Assembly: GCA_016710095.1 (NCBI GenBank)
Contig: JADJLL010000018.1
Coordinates: 1 to 64,000 of the forward strand
DNA: 64,000 nt
Reading direction: 5' to 3'
Source: Candidatus Eiseniibacteriota bacterium
Lineage (GTDB): Bacteria; Eisenbacteria; RBG-16-71-46
Shown here: piece after piece, positions 39,185-47,129 of the stretch
Layout of the letters: each line of letters begins with the position of its first letter
Numbering within the stretch: the stretch's first letter is position 1
Notes under the pieces: model-generated
What the model was told of the DNA's origin: nothing
The model's input: only the letters and a program-made list of their open reading frames with translations
Databases searched by the model: none
Translations under genes and position numbers: made by a program

Positions 39185-39969
39185 AGCGGCTCCGTCTCGC
39201 ACTCGCACTGGTCGCGGCGCTCGTCTGCGCCGGCGCCGCCCATGCCGAAGTCCGGGCCTGGTCCGAGCTGGCGCTGCCCGTCGTGGACGTGGCGCCCGCG
39301 GGTTCGGGTGACCTGCTCGCGCAGCGCGTGATCGACCGCGAATGGGGACTGTCCGAGGACTCGGTCTACGCCGAGGTGAGTGTGCCCGGCTGGAAGAGCG
39401 AAGGCGTGGCGATGGCACTGTCGGCCGGGCTGCCCGGCGCCGGCCAGTTGTATGTGGGCGAGGGAAGCGGCTGGGCGTTCCTGCTCGCCGAGGCACTGGG
39501 CTGGGCAGGACGCGCGTTCACGAAGAGCGAGGCGGAGCAGTCCGCGCGCGACGCGCGCGCATTCGTGGGCAATCCCTACGACACGACTTCCGGCTGGTCC
39601 TTCGAGCGCTGGTCGCGTACGACCGGCGGTGACGCCGATCGGCTCGAGACGCTGTGGCTGTACGACCGCGAAGCCTTCTACCAGGCGCTGCGCTCCGATC
39701 CGCAGTACGTGGGCGGCTTCAACGGGCAGCAGCCCGACGAAATGTATCGTTCCTACCGCGACCTGCGGAACACGCGCGACACGAACCTGCGCCGCGCGCA
39801 CCTCGCCGAAGGATTGCTGTGGGTGAATCACGTCGCGGCCGCCATCGACGCGGTCCGCGCCGCACGGCTGCACAACCTGCCGCTGCGGAACGAGTACCAG
39901 CTCCAGCTCGGCCAGCGCATGCGCGAGGGCCAGCGCGAATACCACGCCACGCTGGTGCGGAGGTTCTGA
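39181..39969 (+). CDS. DUF5683-like exported protein, first of a pair
   Basis: A 262-residue protein starting at ATGA, overlapping the protease stop. Signal peptide: MKRLRLALALVAALVCAGAAHA. The centre shows ALSAGLPGAGQLYVGEGSGWAFLLAEALGW, the glycine-rich P-G-x-G-Q-x-Y/A motif seen in DUF5683-type membrane proteins of the FCB group; weakly hydrophobic helices follow. The C-terminal third (TRDTNLRRAHLAEGLLWVNHVAAAIDAVRAARL) is a long helix. The next gene encodes a protein of the same kind, so the two may form a hetero-oligomer. The function is not known. Confidence 0.7.
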   Translation: MKRLRLALALVAALVCAGAAHAEVRAWSELALPVVDVAPAGSGDLLAQRVIDREWGLSEDSVYAEVSVPGWKSEGVAMALSAGLPGAGQLYVGEGSGWAFLLAEALGWAGRAFTKSEAEQSARDARAFVGNPYDTTSGWSFERWSRTTGGDADRLETLWLYDREAFYQALRSDPQYVGGFNGQQPDEMYRSYRDLRNTRDTNLRRAHLAEGLLWVNHVAAAIDAVRAARLHNLPLRNEYQLQLGQRMREGQREYHATLVRRF

Positions 39970-39971
39970 TC

Positions 39972-40898
39972 GTGCGTCGCGTGCTCGCCCTGCTGCTTCT
40001 CGTCGCCGTTCCCGCCGCGTCCTTCGCGCAGGAGCTTTCGCCGTTCGGTCCGCGCCCGGTGTCGCCGTTCTCGGTGCCGCTCGAATCCGAAGCGATGGCG
40101 GCCCCCGAATGGCTCGCCACGTCGGTCTCGCCCGAGATGCTCTCGCCGCTCACGCTCGAAGTGCGCAGCCTGAGTTCGGACAAGCCGGCGAAGCCGAAGA
40201 AGGAAAAGAAGGGCAAGAAGAAGAAGGAAGAGAAGCCGAAGCCGGTGCAGCCCGCGGGCATGGCGCTCGGTCCGGAGCGCGCGCGCATCCTGCTTCGCTC
40301 GCTCACCGTGCCCGGCTGGGGACAGGCGTCCATGGGACGGCGCACGTCGGCCAAGTGGTTCGTCGCCGCCGAAGCGGGCGTGTGGACGGCGTTCGGTGCG
40401 TTCCGCGTGCAGGAAGTGCTGCGGCGTGAGACGTCGATGCGCACGGCGCGTCTCGGCGCCGGCATCGAACTGCGCGGGCGCGACGAGGAGTTCAAGCGCA
40501 TCGTGGGCTCGTTCGTGAGCAGCGAGGAGTACAACCTGCTCGTCGTCGCGCGCGACGCCGCGAACCTCTACCTGCTCGATCCCTACAATCCCGACATGGA
40601 GGGCTACCGCGCGTACATCGCGGCGCACTCGCTGTCGGGTTCGGACTCGTGGAACTGGTCGTCGATCGAGTCGTTCCGCAAGTACGCCTCGCAGCGCAAG
40701 GACGCGCATCGCGCGGGCCTTCGCGCGAACACCGCGATCGCGGTCGGCATCGCCAACCGCATCGCGAGCGCGATCCATGCGGCACGCGCCGCGGGCCGCG
40801 CACCCGCGGTGGAACAGCCGCGCAGCTGGAACCTCGAAGTGACGCCCGACCCTCGCGACGCCGACGCCGTGCGCGCGGGGGTGCGCGTGACCTTCTGA
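39972..40898 (+). CDS. DUF5683-like exported protein, second of a pair, with lysine-rich tract
   Basis: A 308-residue protein whose GTG start lies 2 bases after the preceding stop. A signal peptide (RRVLALLLLVAVPAASFA) is followed by a hydrophilic region and then a striking basic tract at about residues 72-92 (KPAKPKKEKKGKKKKEEKPK). After it comes LTVPGWGQASMGRRTSAKWFVAAEAG, the same P-G-x-G-Q motif as in the preceding protein, and a similar end (ANTAIAVGIANRIASAIHAARAAG). The paralogy suggests duplication and division of labour. The lysine tract could bind anionic lipid or lipopolysaccharide; this is inference. Confidence 0.68.
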   Translation: MRRVLALLLLVAVPAASFAQELSPFGPRPVSPFSVPLESEAMAAPEWLATSVSPEMLSPLTLEVRSLSSDKPAKPKKEKKGKKKKEEKPKPVQPAGMALGPERARILLRSLTVPGWGQASMGRRTSAKWFVAAEAGVWTAFGAFRVQEVLRRETSMRTARLGAGIELRGRDEEFKRIVGSFVSSEEYNLLVVARDAANLYLLDPYNPDMEGYRAYIAAHSLSGSDSWNWSSIESFRKYASQRKDAHRAGLRANTAIAVGIANRIASAIHAARAAGRAPAVEQPRSWNLEVTPDPRDADAVRAGVRVTF

Positions 40899-40915
40899 CG
40901 CGGGAGGAGAACCGC

Positions 40916-41935
40916 ATGCGGCCGGCCGTCGGGATGTTGGCGGCGATGCTGCTGCTGCCGTCGCTCCTGCTTGGCGTCGCGACGACTTCCGCGCGCGCGC
41001 AAGCGACGGCCGCGCCACCGGCCGCCTGTGGCGACACGCTGGTCCTCGCGGGCGCCGACGGCGTGCTCGTCGAACCCGCCGGCGTGACGGTGGACGCGTT
41101 CGGCCGCGCGTGGGTGACCGACGCCGCGCGCCACCGGCTGCTGCGCTTCGACGTGCACGGCACGCGGCTCGACGAGACCGGTGCGCTCGGTAGCGAGGTC
41201 GCGCAGTTCCGACGCCCCGGCGCGCTGGCGCCCTACGGCGCGAGCGCGATGGCGGTGCTCGATCGCGAGAATCGCCGCATCGTCGGCTACGACACGCACG
41301 CTCGCGGCGCGCAGGTGGTGGTGGACCTCGCCTCGCCGGCGCTCGACGCTGCGGTCGGCCGGGTGGACGGCGTGTCGCTCGCCTCGGACGTGGGCGGCGC
41401 GTTGTACGTGGCGGACGCCGACCGCGACCGCATCCTCGTGTTCGACTTCTCCGGCGCGTTCCAGCGCGCCATCGGCGGCTACGGCAGCGGCGCGGGCGCG
41501 TTCCGCCACCTGCTCGCCGTGGCGTCGGCTCCGCGCGGCGCGCTCGTGACGCTCGAATGGCTCGCGGGCGGCAAGGTGCGCGGCAAGGGCGGAGCGCCGG
41601 ACAGCGTGCGCGCCGCGCAGGTGCGCGTGCAGTGGCTCGACGCGTCCGGCGCTTCGCTCGGGCACTGGGAATGGCCCGGCGGCGCATCCGCGCAATGGTC
41701 GCTCGCGGTGGATCCCGTCGGCGCGCGCGTCGTGGTCGCCGACGGCGCGAGCGGGCAGCTGTGGCAGATCGCGATGGCGGCCGGCGCGCAGCCGCGCCCG
41801 CTCACGAAGCGCACGCGTCCTTCGGCGGTCGCGTTCTCGAGCGACGGCGCGCTCTTCGTGGCCGAGCCGGGCCGGCTGCTGCGGTTCGCGCCCCAGTGGG
41901 ACGGCTCGTGCGAACCCCGGCCGCTCGGACGCTGA
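40916..41935 (+). CDS. Secreted NHL/beta-propeller repeat protein
   Basis: A 339-residue protein with GGGAGGAG before the ATG and a signal peptide (about residues 1-28). From about residue 45 it consists of NHL-like blades: EPAGVTVDAFGRAWVTDAARHRLLRFD, GALAPYGASAMAVLDRENRRIVGYD, GGALYVADADRDRILVFDFSGAFQRAIGGYGSGAG and WSLAVDPVGARVVVADGASGQLWQI. Such propellers bind ligands or proteins; no catalytic residues are visible. It sits inside the surface-protein operon, and its 3' end overlaps the next gene by 28 bases. Confidence 0.8.
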   Translation: MRPAVGMLAAMLLLPSLLLGVATTSARAQATAAPPAACGDTLVLAGADGVLVEPAGVTVDAFGRAWVTDAARHRLLRFDVHGTRLDETGALGSEVAQFRRPGALAPYGASAMAVLDRENRRIVGYDTHARGAQVVVDLASPALDAAVGRVDGVSLASDVGGALYVADADRDRILVFDFSGAFQRAIGGYGSGAGAFRHLLAVASAPRGALVTLEWLAGGKVRGKGGAPDSVRAAQVRVQWLDASGASLGHWEWPGGASAQWSLAVDPVGARVVVADGASGQLWQIAMAAGAQPRPLTKRTRPSAVAFSSDGALFVAEPGRLLRFAPQWDGSCEPRPLGR

Positions 41936-44900
41936 GCGCGCGAAGCGCGCGGAGCGCGCTGGGCGCCGCGGCGCTCGCACTCGGTCTCGTCGCGTTCGCG
42001 GACGCCGCCGTCGTGCGCGATCCCGCGTGCGGTGACGCCGTGTTCGTGGTGGGCGAGGGCGCGCGGAGATTTCGCCTGCCGCACACCGCCCTCCGCGCCG
42101 GCAGCGACTCCGTATGGACGTCCCGTCGCGCGCTCGTGCGCGGGACCGACTACCTGATTGATCCGCTGCGCGGCGACCTGCGCGTGCTCACGGATCTCGC
42201 GCCGGGGGAGTCGCTGTGGGTGCGCACGTGCTGGCTCGTCGATCCGCCGCCGCAGTCGTTCGCGCGCCAGGTGTACGCACCGGCGCCGCAGGTGGCGCCC
42301 GCGGGCCCGGCGCCCGCCGACACCGGCGCGGCAGCCGCGGTCGCTCGGCCTTCGACGGGACGCGACCTCGCACAGCCGCCCGGTGGCGCGTCGCTGTCGG
42401 TCACGGGCAACAAGACGGTCGCCGTCGAGTTCGGTTCGTCGCAGGACGCGGCGCTCCGCCAGTCGCTCGATCTCGCGGTGAGCGGCACGCTCGCGCCGGG
42501 TGTGGAGCTGACGGGCGTGCTCACCGACCGCAACCTGCCGCTGTCGGCGGCGGGCAGCACGCAGGACCTGCAATCGCTCGACCGCGTGCTCATCGAGCTC
42601 AAGGCGCCGCACCTCGCCGCGAGTCTCGGCGACGTGCCGCTCACGTTCACCGCGGGCGAGTTCGGGCGGCTCGACCGCCGTGTGCAGGGCGTGCGCGGCG
42701 AGTGGACGAGCGGCGCGTTCCGCGGTTCGGCCGCCGCCGCGAGCGCGCAGGGCGAGTTCCACCGCATGCAGTTCGCGGGGCTCGAAGGACTGCAGGGGCC
42801 GTACACGCTCACCGACCGCGACGGCGGCACGGGCATCACCGTGGTCGCGGGCAGTGAAGTCGTGACGCTCGACGGACTCAGGCTCACGCGCGGCGAGGGC
42901 GCGGACTACGTGCTCGACTACGAACGCGCGCGCCTCACGTTCTCGAACCGCCGCGCGATCACGAACGCGTCGCGCATCACGGTCGAGTACCAGTACGCGC
43001 TCACGCGGTACAAGCGGAACATCGCCGCGGCTTCGGCGGGCGCGGAACGCGGACCGGTCTCGCTGTTCGTGTCGGCGATCACGGAGTCCGACGACCGTGG
43101 CCGCGCCCTCGACCTGACGCTCGACGCGACCGACCGGCAGGCGCTCGCCTCGGCGGGCGATGCCGCGGCGCTCGCGGTGGGGCCCGGCGTCACGTACGGC
43201 TCGGGCGACTACGACAGCGTACGCGTCGCGGGGGACACGCTCGCGTACGCCTACGCCGGGCCAGATTCGGGCGCGTTCACGGTGCGCTTCGTGCGCGTGA
43301 ACGCGGGCGCGGGCGACTACGCCGACTCGAGCATCGTCGCGGGGCGCACGACCTACCGCTGGGTCGGTGCGGGCCGCGGCTCGTTCGCGATCGGCCGCGC
43401 GCTGCCGCTTCCGGAACAGCGGCAGCTGGTCGCGCTCGGCGTGAGCGTCGGGCGCGGGGCGCTGCGCTTCGAGTCCGAGGGCGCGATGTCGAAGCGCGAC
43501 CTCAACACGGCTTCGGCGCGCGACGACGGAGACAACGTCGGTGGCGCGGGCCGCGCACGGCTGAGCCTCGAAGGCGCGGCGCCGGGCCTGCCGGGACGCG
43601 CGGGGATCCAGCTGGCGGCGCGCTCGGTGGAGAAGCGCTTCGCCTCGTTCGCGACGCTCGAGCGCCCGTTCGCCGAGGAAGACTGGGGCCTGCCCGTGGG
43701 CGCGGACCTCGAGCACCAGCGCCGCGGCGATGCGAGCGCGTGGTGGCGTCCGGCCGAGCGCATGGAACTGCGCGGCGAAGTCGCGGCGCTTTCGACCGCG
43801 GACGGATTCGACGGACGGCGGCGCCGTGCGGAGTGGACGAGCGACCGTTTGCTCGCGCTGCGCGCGTCGTACCTCGACGCCGACGGCACGCTCGCGCGCC
43901 GGCGCTTCGGTGACGGCGGGCGGCAGCGCGCGCTGTTCGAGGCGAAGTGGCCGGGACGCACGGCCGTGCCGTCGTTCAAGCTCGAGCACGACGTGCGGCG
44001 GACGCCGTCCGACGTGGCGATCACGCGCGACACGGGCGACGAATGGGGCGCGGACCTCGCGAGCGGTGCCGGCGCACGTTGGCGCTGGAGCACGGGCTTC
44101 GGCGAGCGGCGCGATCGTCACGAGGCGGGCGCGATCACGGTGACGCGCGCGCGCGTGCTGCGCGCCGGCGGCGAAACGCCCGCGGGGCGTGCGCTCGGCG
44201 CGAGCGCACAGGTGCAGCGGCGCGTCACGCGCGACGAAGCCACCGGCGCGCGCGCGAGCGCCGACCTCGCGAGCGCGCGCATTCGCGCGGACAAGCCGGC
44301 GTGGGGGCTTTCCGGTGAGGCGAACGTCGAGGTGACGGGCGAGGCCGAGAACCGCCGCGTGCGCGCGCTGAGCTTCGTCGGCGCGGGGCGCGGCTCGTAC
44401 GACGCGCTCGGCAACTTCGTCGGCACCGGCGACTACGATCTCGTGCTCACGGTGAGCCCCGAGCTCGAACGCTTCGCGCGCGTGGCGACGAGCCTGCGCT
44501 CGGGCTGGCGCTTCGGCGAGTCCGAGGCCTGGCGCGGTTCGCGCGTCGAGTTCGCGCTCGAGACGGAAGCGCGCCGCCGCGGCGAGCTCGATCCCACCGA
44601 CGTGCTGCTCTCGACCGGGCTCGCGCTCGTGGATCCGGGGCTCGCGCGCGGCACGATCGCGCAGCGGCTCGAGGCCGAACTCGCGCCGGGATCGCGCCTG
44701 GCCGCGCTGCGCATGCGCGCCGAGCGCCGCGTGAACGCCGACCGCAGCTTCGAGAACTTCGCGCAGACGACCGACCAGCGCACGAGTTCGCTGCGCTGGC
44801 GCGCGCGTTCGGGCGCCGCGGTCGTGATCGAGAGCGAAGCGCGTGTGCAGTGGCAGCGCGCGACGCAGGCGTTCGCGAACGGCGCCGCGTTCGCGCGCGC

Positions 44901-45288
44901 GGTCGTGGACCAGACGGCGCTCTCGCAGCTCGTGTGGCAGCCGAACCCGCGCGTGCGCGCGACGGGCACCGGCGAAGCGACGTGGTCGCGACCGCTCGGG
45001 CAGAAGCAGTTCACGCGCACCATTCGCCTCGGCCCCGATCTCGGGCTTTCGGTCGGCGCACGGGGACGCGTCGAGGCGCAGGTGCGCCGCGCGTTCGTCT
45101 CCGGCCCGCCTTCGGTGAACCTGCTGCCGAGCGCCGATCCCGCGGGTGCCGCGCGCTGGGACGCGACCGGACGCTTCGACCTGCGGCTGCACGAGAGCAC
45201 GACCTTCGGCCTCTCGGCCGGGGTGAAGGAGCGCCCCGGGCACAAGACGCTCACGACCGGCAGGGCGGAAGTGAGGGCCTTCTTTTGA
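41908..45288 (+). CDS. Large predicted outer-membrane beta protein
   Basis: A 1126-residue protein. The GTG at 41908 is chosen because it gives a signal peptide (SALGAAALALGLVAFADA); it overlaps the upstream gene. N-terminal segments ALVRGTDYLIDPLRGDLRVL and, later, LRLTRGEGADYVLDYERARLTF repeat a plug-like module. Between them lie VTGNKTVAVEFGSSQDAALRQ and VLTDRNLPLSAAGSTQDLQSLDRVLI, a combination I remember from large outer-membrane proteins of Bacteroidetes/Chlorobi and reminiscent of parts of SprA. The remainder is several hundred residues of alternating charged and aromatic beta strands ending in a phenylalanine (RAFF), as in outer-membrane barrels. A role in export or surface assembly is plausible but unproven. 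Confidence 0.72.
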   Translation: MRTPAARTLSARSARSALGAAALALGLVAFADAAVVRDPACGDAVFVVGEGARRFRLPHTALRAGSDSVWTSRRALVRGTDYLIDPLRGDLRVLTDLAPGESLWVRTCWLVDPPPQSFARQVYAPAPQVAPAGPAPADTGAAAAVARPSTGRDLAQPPGGASLSVTGNKTVAVEFGSSQDAALRQSLDLAVSGTLAPGVELTGVLTDRNLPLSAAGSTQDLQSLDRVLIELKAPHLAASLGDVPLTFTAGEFGRLDRRVQGVRGEWTSGAFRGSAAAASAQGEFHRMQFAGLEGLQGPYTLTDRDGGTGITVVAGSEVVTLDGLRLTRGEGADYVLDYERARLTFSNRRAITNASRITVEYQYALTRYKRNIAAASAGAERGPVSLFVSAITESDDRGRALDLTLDATDRQALASAGDAAALAVGPGVTYGSGDYDSVRVAGDTLAYAYAGPDSGAFTVRFVRVNAGAGDYADSSIVAGRTTYRWVGAGRGSFAIGRALPLPEQRQLVALGVSVGRGALRFESEGAMSKRDLNTASARDDGDNVGGAGRARLSLEGAAPGLPGRAGIQLAARSVEKRFASFATLERPFAEEDWGLPVGADLEHQRRGDASAWWRPAERMELRGEVAALSTADGFDGRRRRAEWTSDRLLALRASYLDADGTLARRRFGDGGRQRALFEAKWPGRTAVPSFKLEHDVRRTPSDVAITRDTGDEWGADLASGAGARWRWSTGFGERRDRHEAGAITVTRARVLRAGGETPAGRALGASAQVQRRVTRDEATGARASADLASARIRADKPAWGLSGEANVEVTGEAENRRVRALSFVGAGRGSYDALGNFVGTGDYDLVLTVSPELERFARVATSLRSGWRFGESEAWRGSRVEFALETEARRRGELDPTDVLLSTGLALVDPGLARGTIAQRLEAELAPGSRLAALRMRAERRVNADRSFENFAQTTDQRTSSLRWRARSGAAVVIESEARVQWQRATQAFANGAAFARAVVDQTALSQLVWQPNPRVRATGTGEATWSRPLGQKQFTRTIRLGPDLGLSVGARGRVEAQVRRAFVSGPPSVNLLPSADPAGAARWDATGRFDLRLHESTTFGLSAGVKERPGHKTLTTGRAEVRAFF

Positions 45289-45421
45289 GAGAAGATGCCT
45301 GGGCGCGGAGAAGCCGGAGCGTCGGCTTGCGGCACCGTGGGCACTCGCGTGTTCCGCGGGGCCGGCGGGCGCTTCCGCGCCGCTGGGTTCTCGCACCCAC
45401 TCGCGCATCGCGCGAGGTGGC

Positions 45422-47129
45422 GTGGTCAAGCTGTTGCGCGCGTGCGCCGTGGCGATGGGCTGCTTTTGCGCGATCGCGTCCGGGGCCGCGGAGCTCGACC
45501 TGAAGGGCTGGCCGGGGCCGTCGCGCCGGGCCGAGGGAATGCTCGCTCCGGCGCTCGCCGCGGCGGGTGATTCGGTGTCGCTGTCGCGCTCGCTCGGCTC
45601 GCTGGTCGCCACGCTCCAGGCGGACGGCTGGCTCGACGCGCGTGCCGAGGGCGAGTGGGCGGGAACCCCGCCGCGGCTCGTCGTGCGCGTCGCGCCGGGG
45701 ACGCAGCGGCGCTGGGGCACGCTCGCGCTCGACGTCCCGGCCGCCGACTCGGCGGCGCTCGCGGCCGACCTCGCGTGGCGTTCGGGCGAGCCCGCGGCGT
45801 CTGCCGCGCTCACGCGTGCGATCGAACGCGCGGTGACGCGCGCCGAGCGCGAGGGCCACGCCTGGGCGCAGCTGGGTGTGAGCGGCTGGAGCGAGGACTC
45901 GGGGCGCGTGGACGTGCGGCTCTCGGGCACGCGCGGTCCGCTCGTGAAGATCTTCGACGTGCGGCTCGAAGGCATCCGCGTGACGCAGCCCGAAGTGGCC
46001 GAGCGCGCGATGGGGCGGCTGCGCGGCACGGACTACGACCCGTCACGCATCGCGCTCGCGACGCAGCGGCTCGCGCAGCTCGGCGTGTTCCGCAAGGTCG
46101 AGTACGCGGGCCTCGCCGGCGGCGGCGCGTACGCGCAGGGCGTGCTGCGCTGGCGCGTGGAGGAACCGCGCTACAACCAGTTCGAGGGCGCGGTCGGCGT
46201 GCAGGGCGAGGCCGGCGTCGCGGGCCTCGCGCGGCTCGAACTCGGCAACCTGCTCGGCACCGCGCGCGCGGTGGGGCTGTCGTGGCAGTCGCGCGGCAAG
46301 GGGCTCGCGGATTTCTCGGCGCGCTACACCGAACCGATGCTGTTCGGGCGCGCGCTGCGGCTGAGCGGCGAGATGAGGCAACAGGTGCAGGACACGTCGT
46401 GGACTCGCTTCCGCTATGGTGCGCGGCTGAGCGCCGCCGTGGGCGAGCGCGAACGCATCGAGGCGGGTTTCGGCGAGGAGCGCGTGGCGCAGTCACGAGG
46501 AACGGTGCAGTCGGCGGATCAGCAGGAGACGAGCTTCGCGCTCGAGCGCGACGGGCGCGACGACGCACTCGCGCCCCGGCGCGGCACGCGCGTGCGCGTC
46601 GGCGCGACGCAATCGTTCAAGCGCGAGCGCCTGCGCGGCGCGGCGGCGGGTTCGTCGAGCACGCGCAGCGCGCGGCTGAGCGGCGCCGACATGACGGTCG
46701 AGTGGCACCGCGCGCTCGCGCCGATCGGGACTCGGGCTCGACGCGACCGTCGCGGGGCGCTTCACGACGCAGACCGAACTGGCCGACTGGGAGCGTTTCG
46801 CGCTCGGCGGCGCCGCGACGCTGCGCGGCCACGACGAAGAGGCGTTCCGCCCCGACCGCTACGCGCTCACGCGGTTCGAATACCGCTGGTTCCTCGGGGA
46901 CGCCGGCGAGCGCGTCGCGCTGTTCTGGGATCACGCGCAGATGGAGACGCGGACCACGAACGGCGCCGGAGGCGCCGGCACCCGCCACGAAAAACAAGCC
47001 GCGGACGGACTGGGCTTCGGCCTTCGTCTTCCCGCCGCGGGCGGGCACGTGGAACTCGACTACGGCCTCGCGCCCGGCAACGGCGTGCTCGAAGGGAAGA
47101 TGCACCTGCGATTGGTGACGGCCTTCTGA
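45422..47129 (+). CDS. Omp85/TamA-like outer-membrane assembly protein, one frameshift
   Basis: Begins at a GTG (45422) with a signal peptide (LLRACAVAMGCFCAIASG), 133 bases after the preceding stop. About residues 30-260 look like POTRA domains, the last being clearest (VFDVRLEG-like strand, RLRGTDYDPSRIALATQRLAQLGVFRKVEY). The barrel follows, with the lid-loop signature GGAATLRGHDEEAF and the end MHLRLVTAF. The frame breaks near 46729: dropping one G of ATCGGGACT rejoins LAPI to GLGLDATVAGRFTTQTELADWERFALGG. The corrected length (about 569) is that of TamA rather than BamA (about 800). It probably inserts or exports proteins, perhaps the 1126-residue protein just upstream. Confidence 0.82.
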
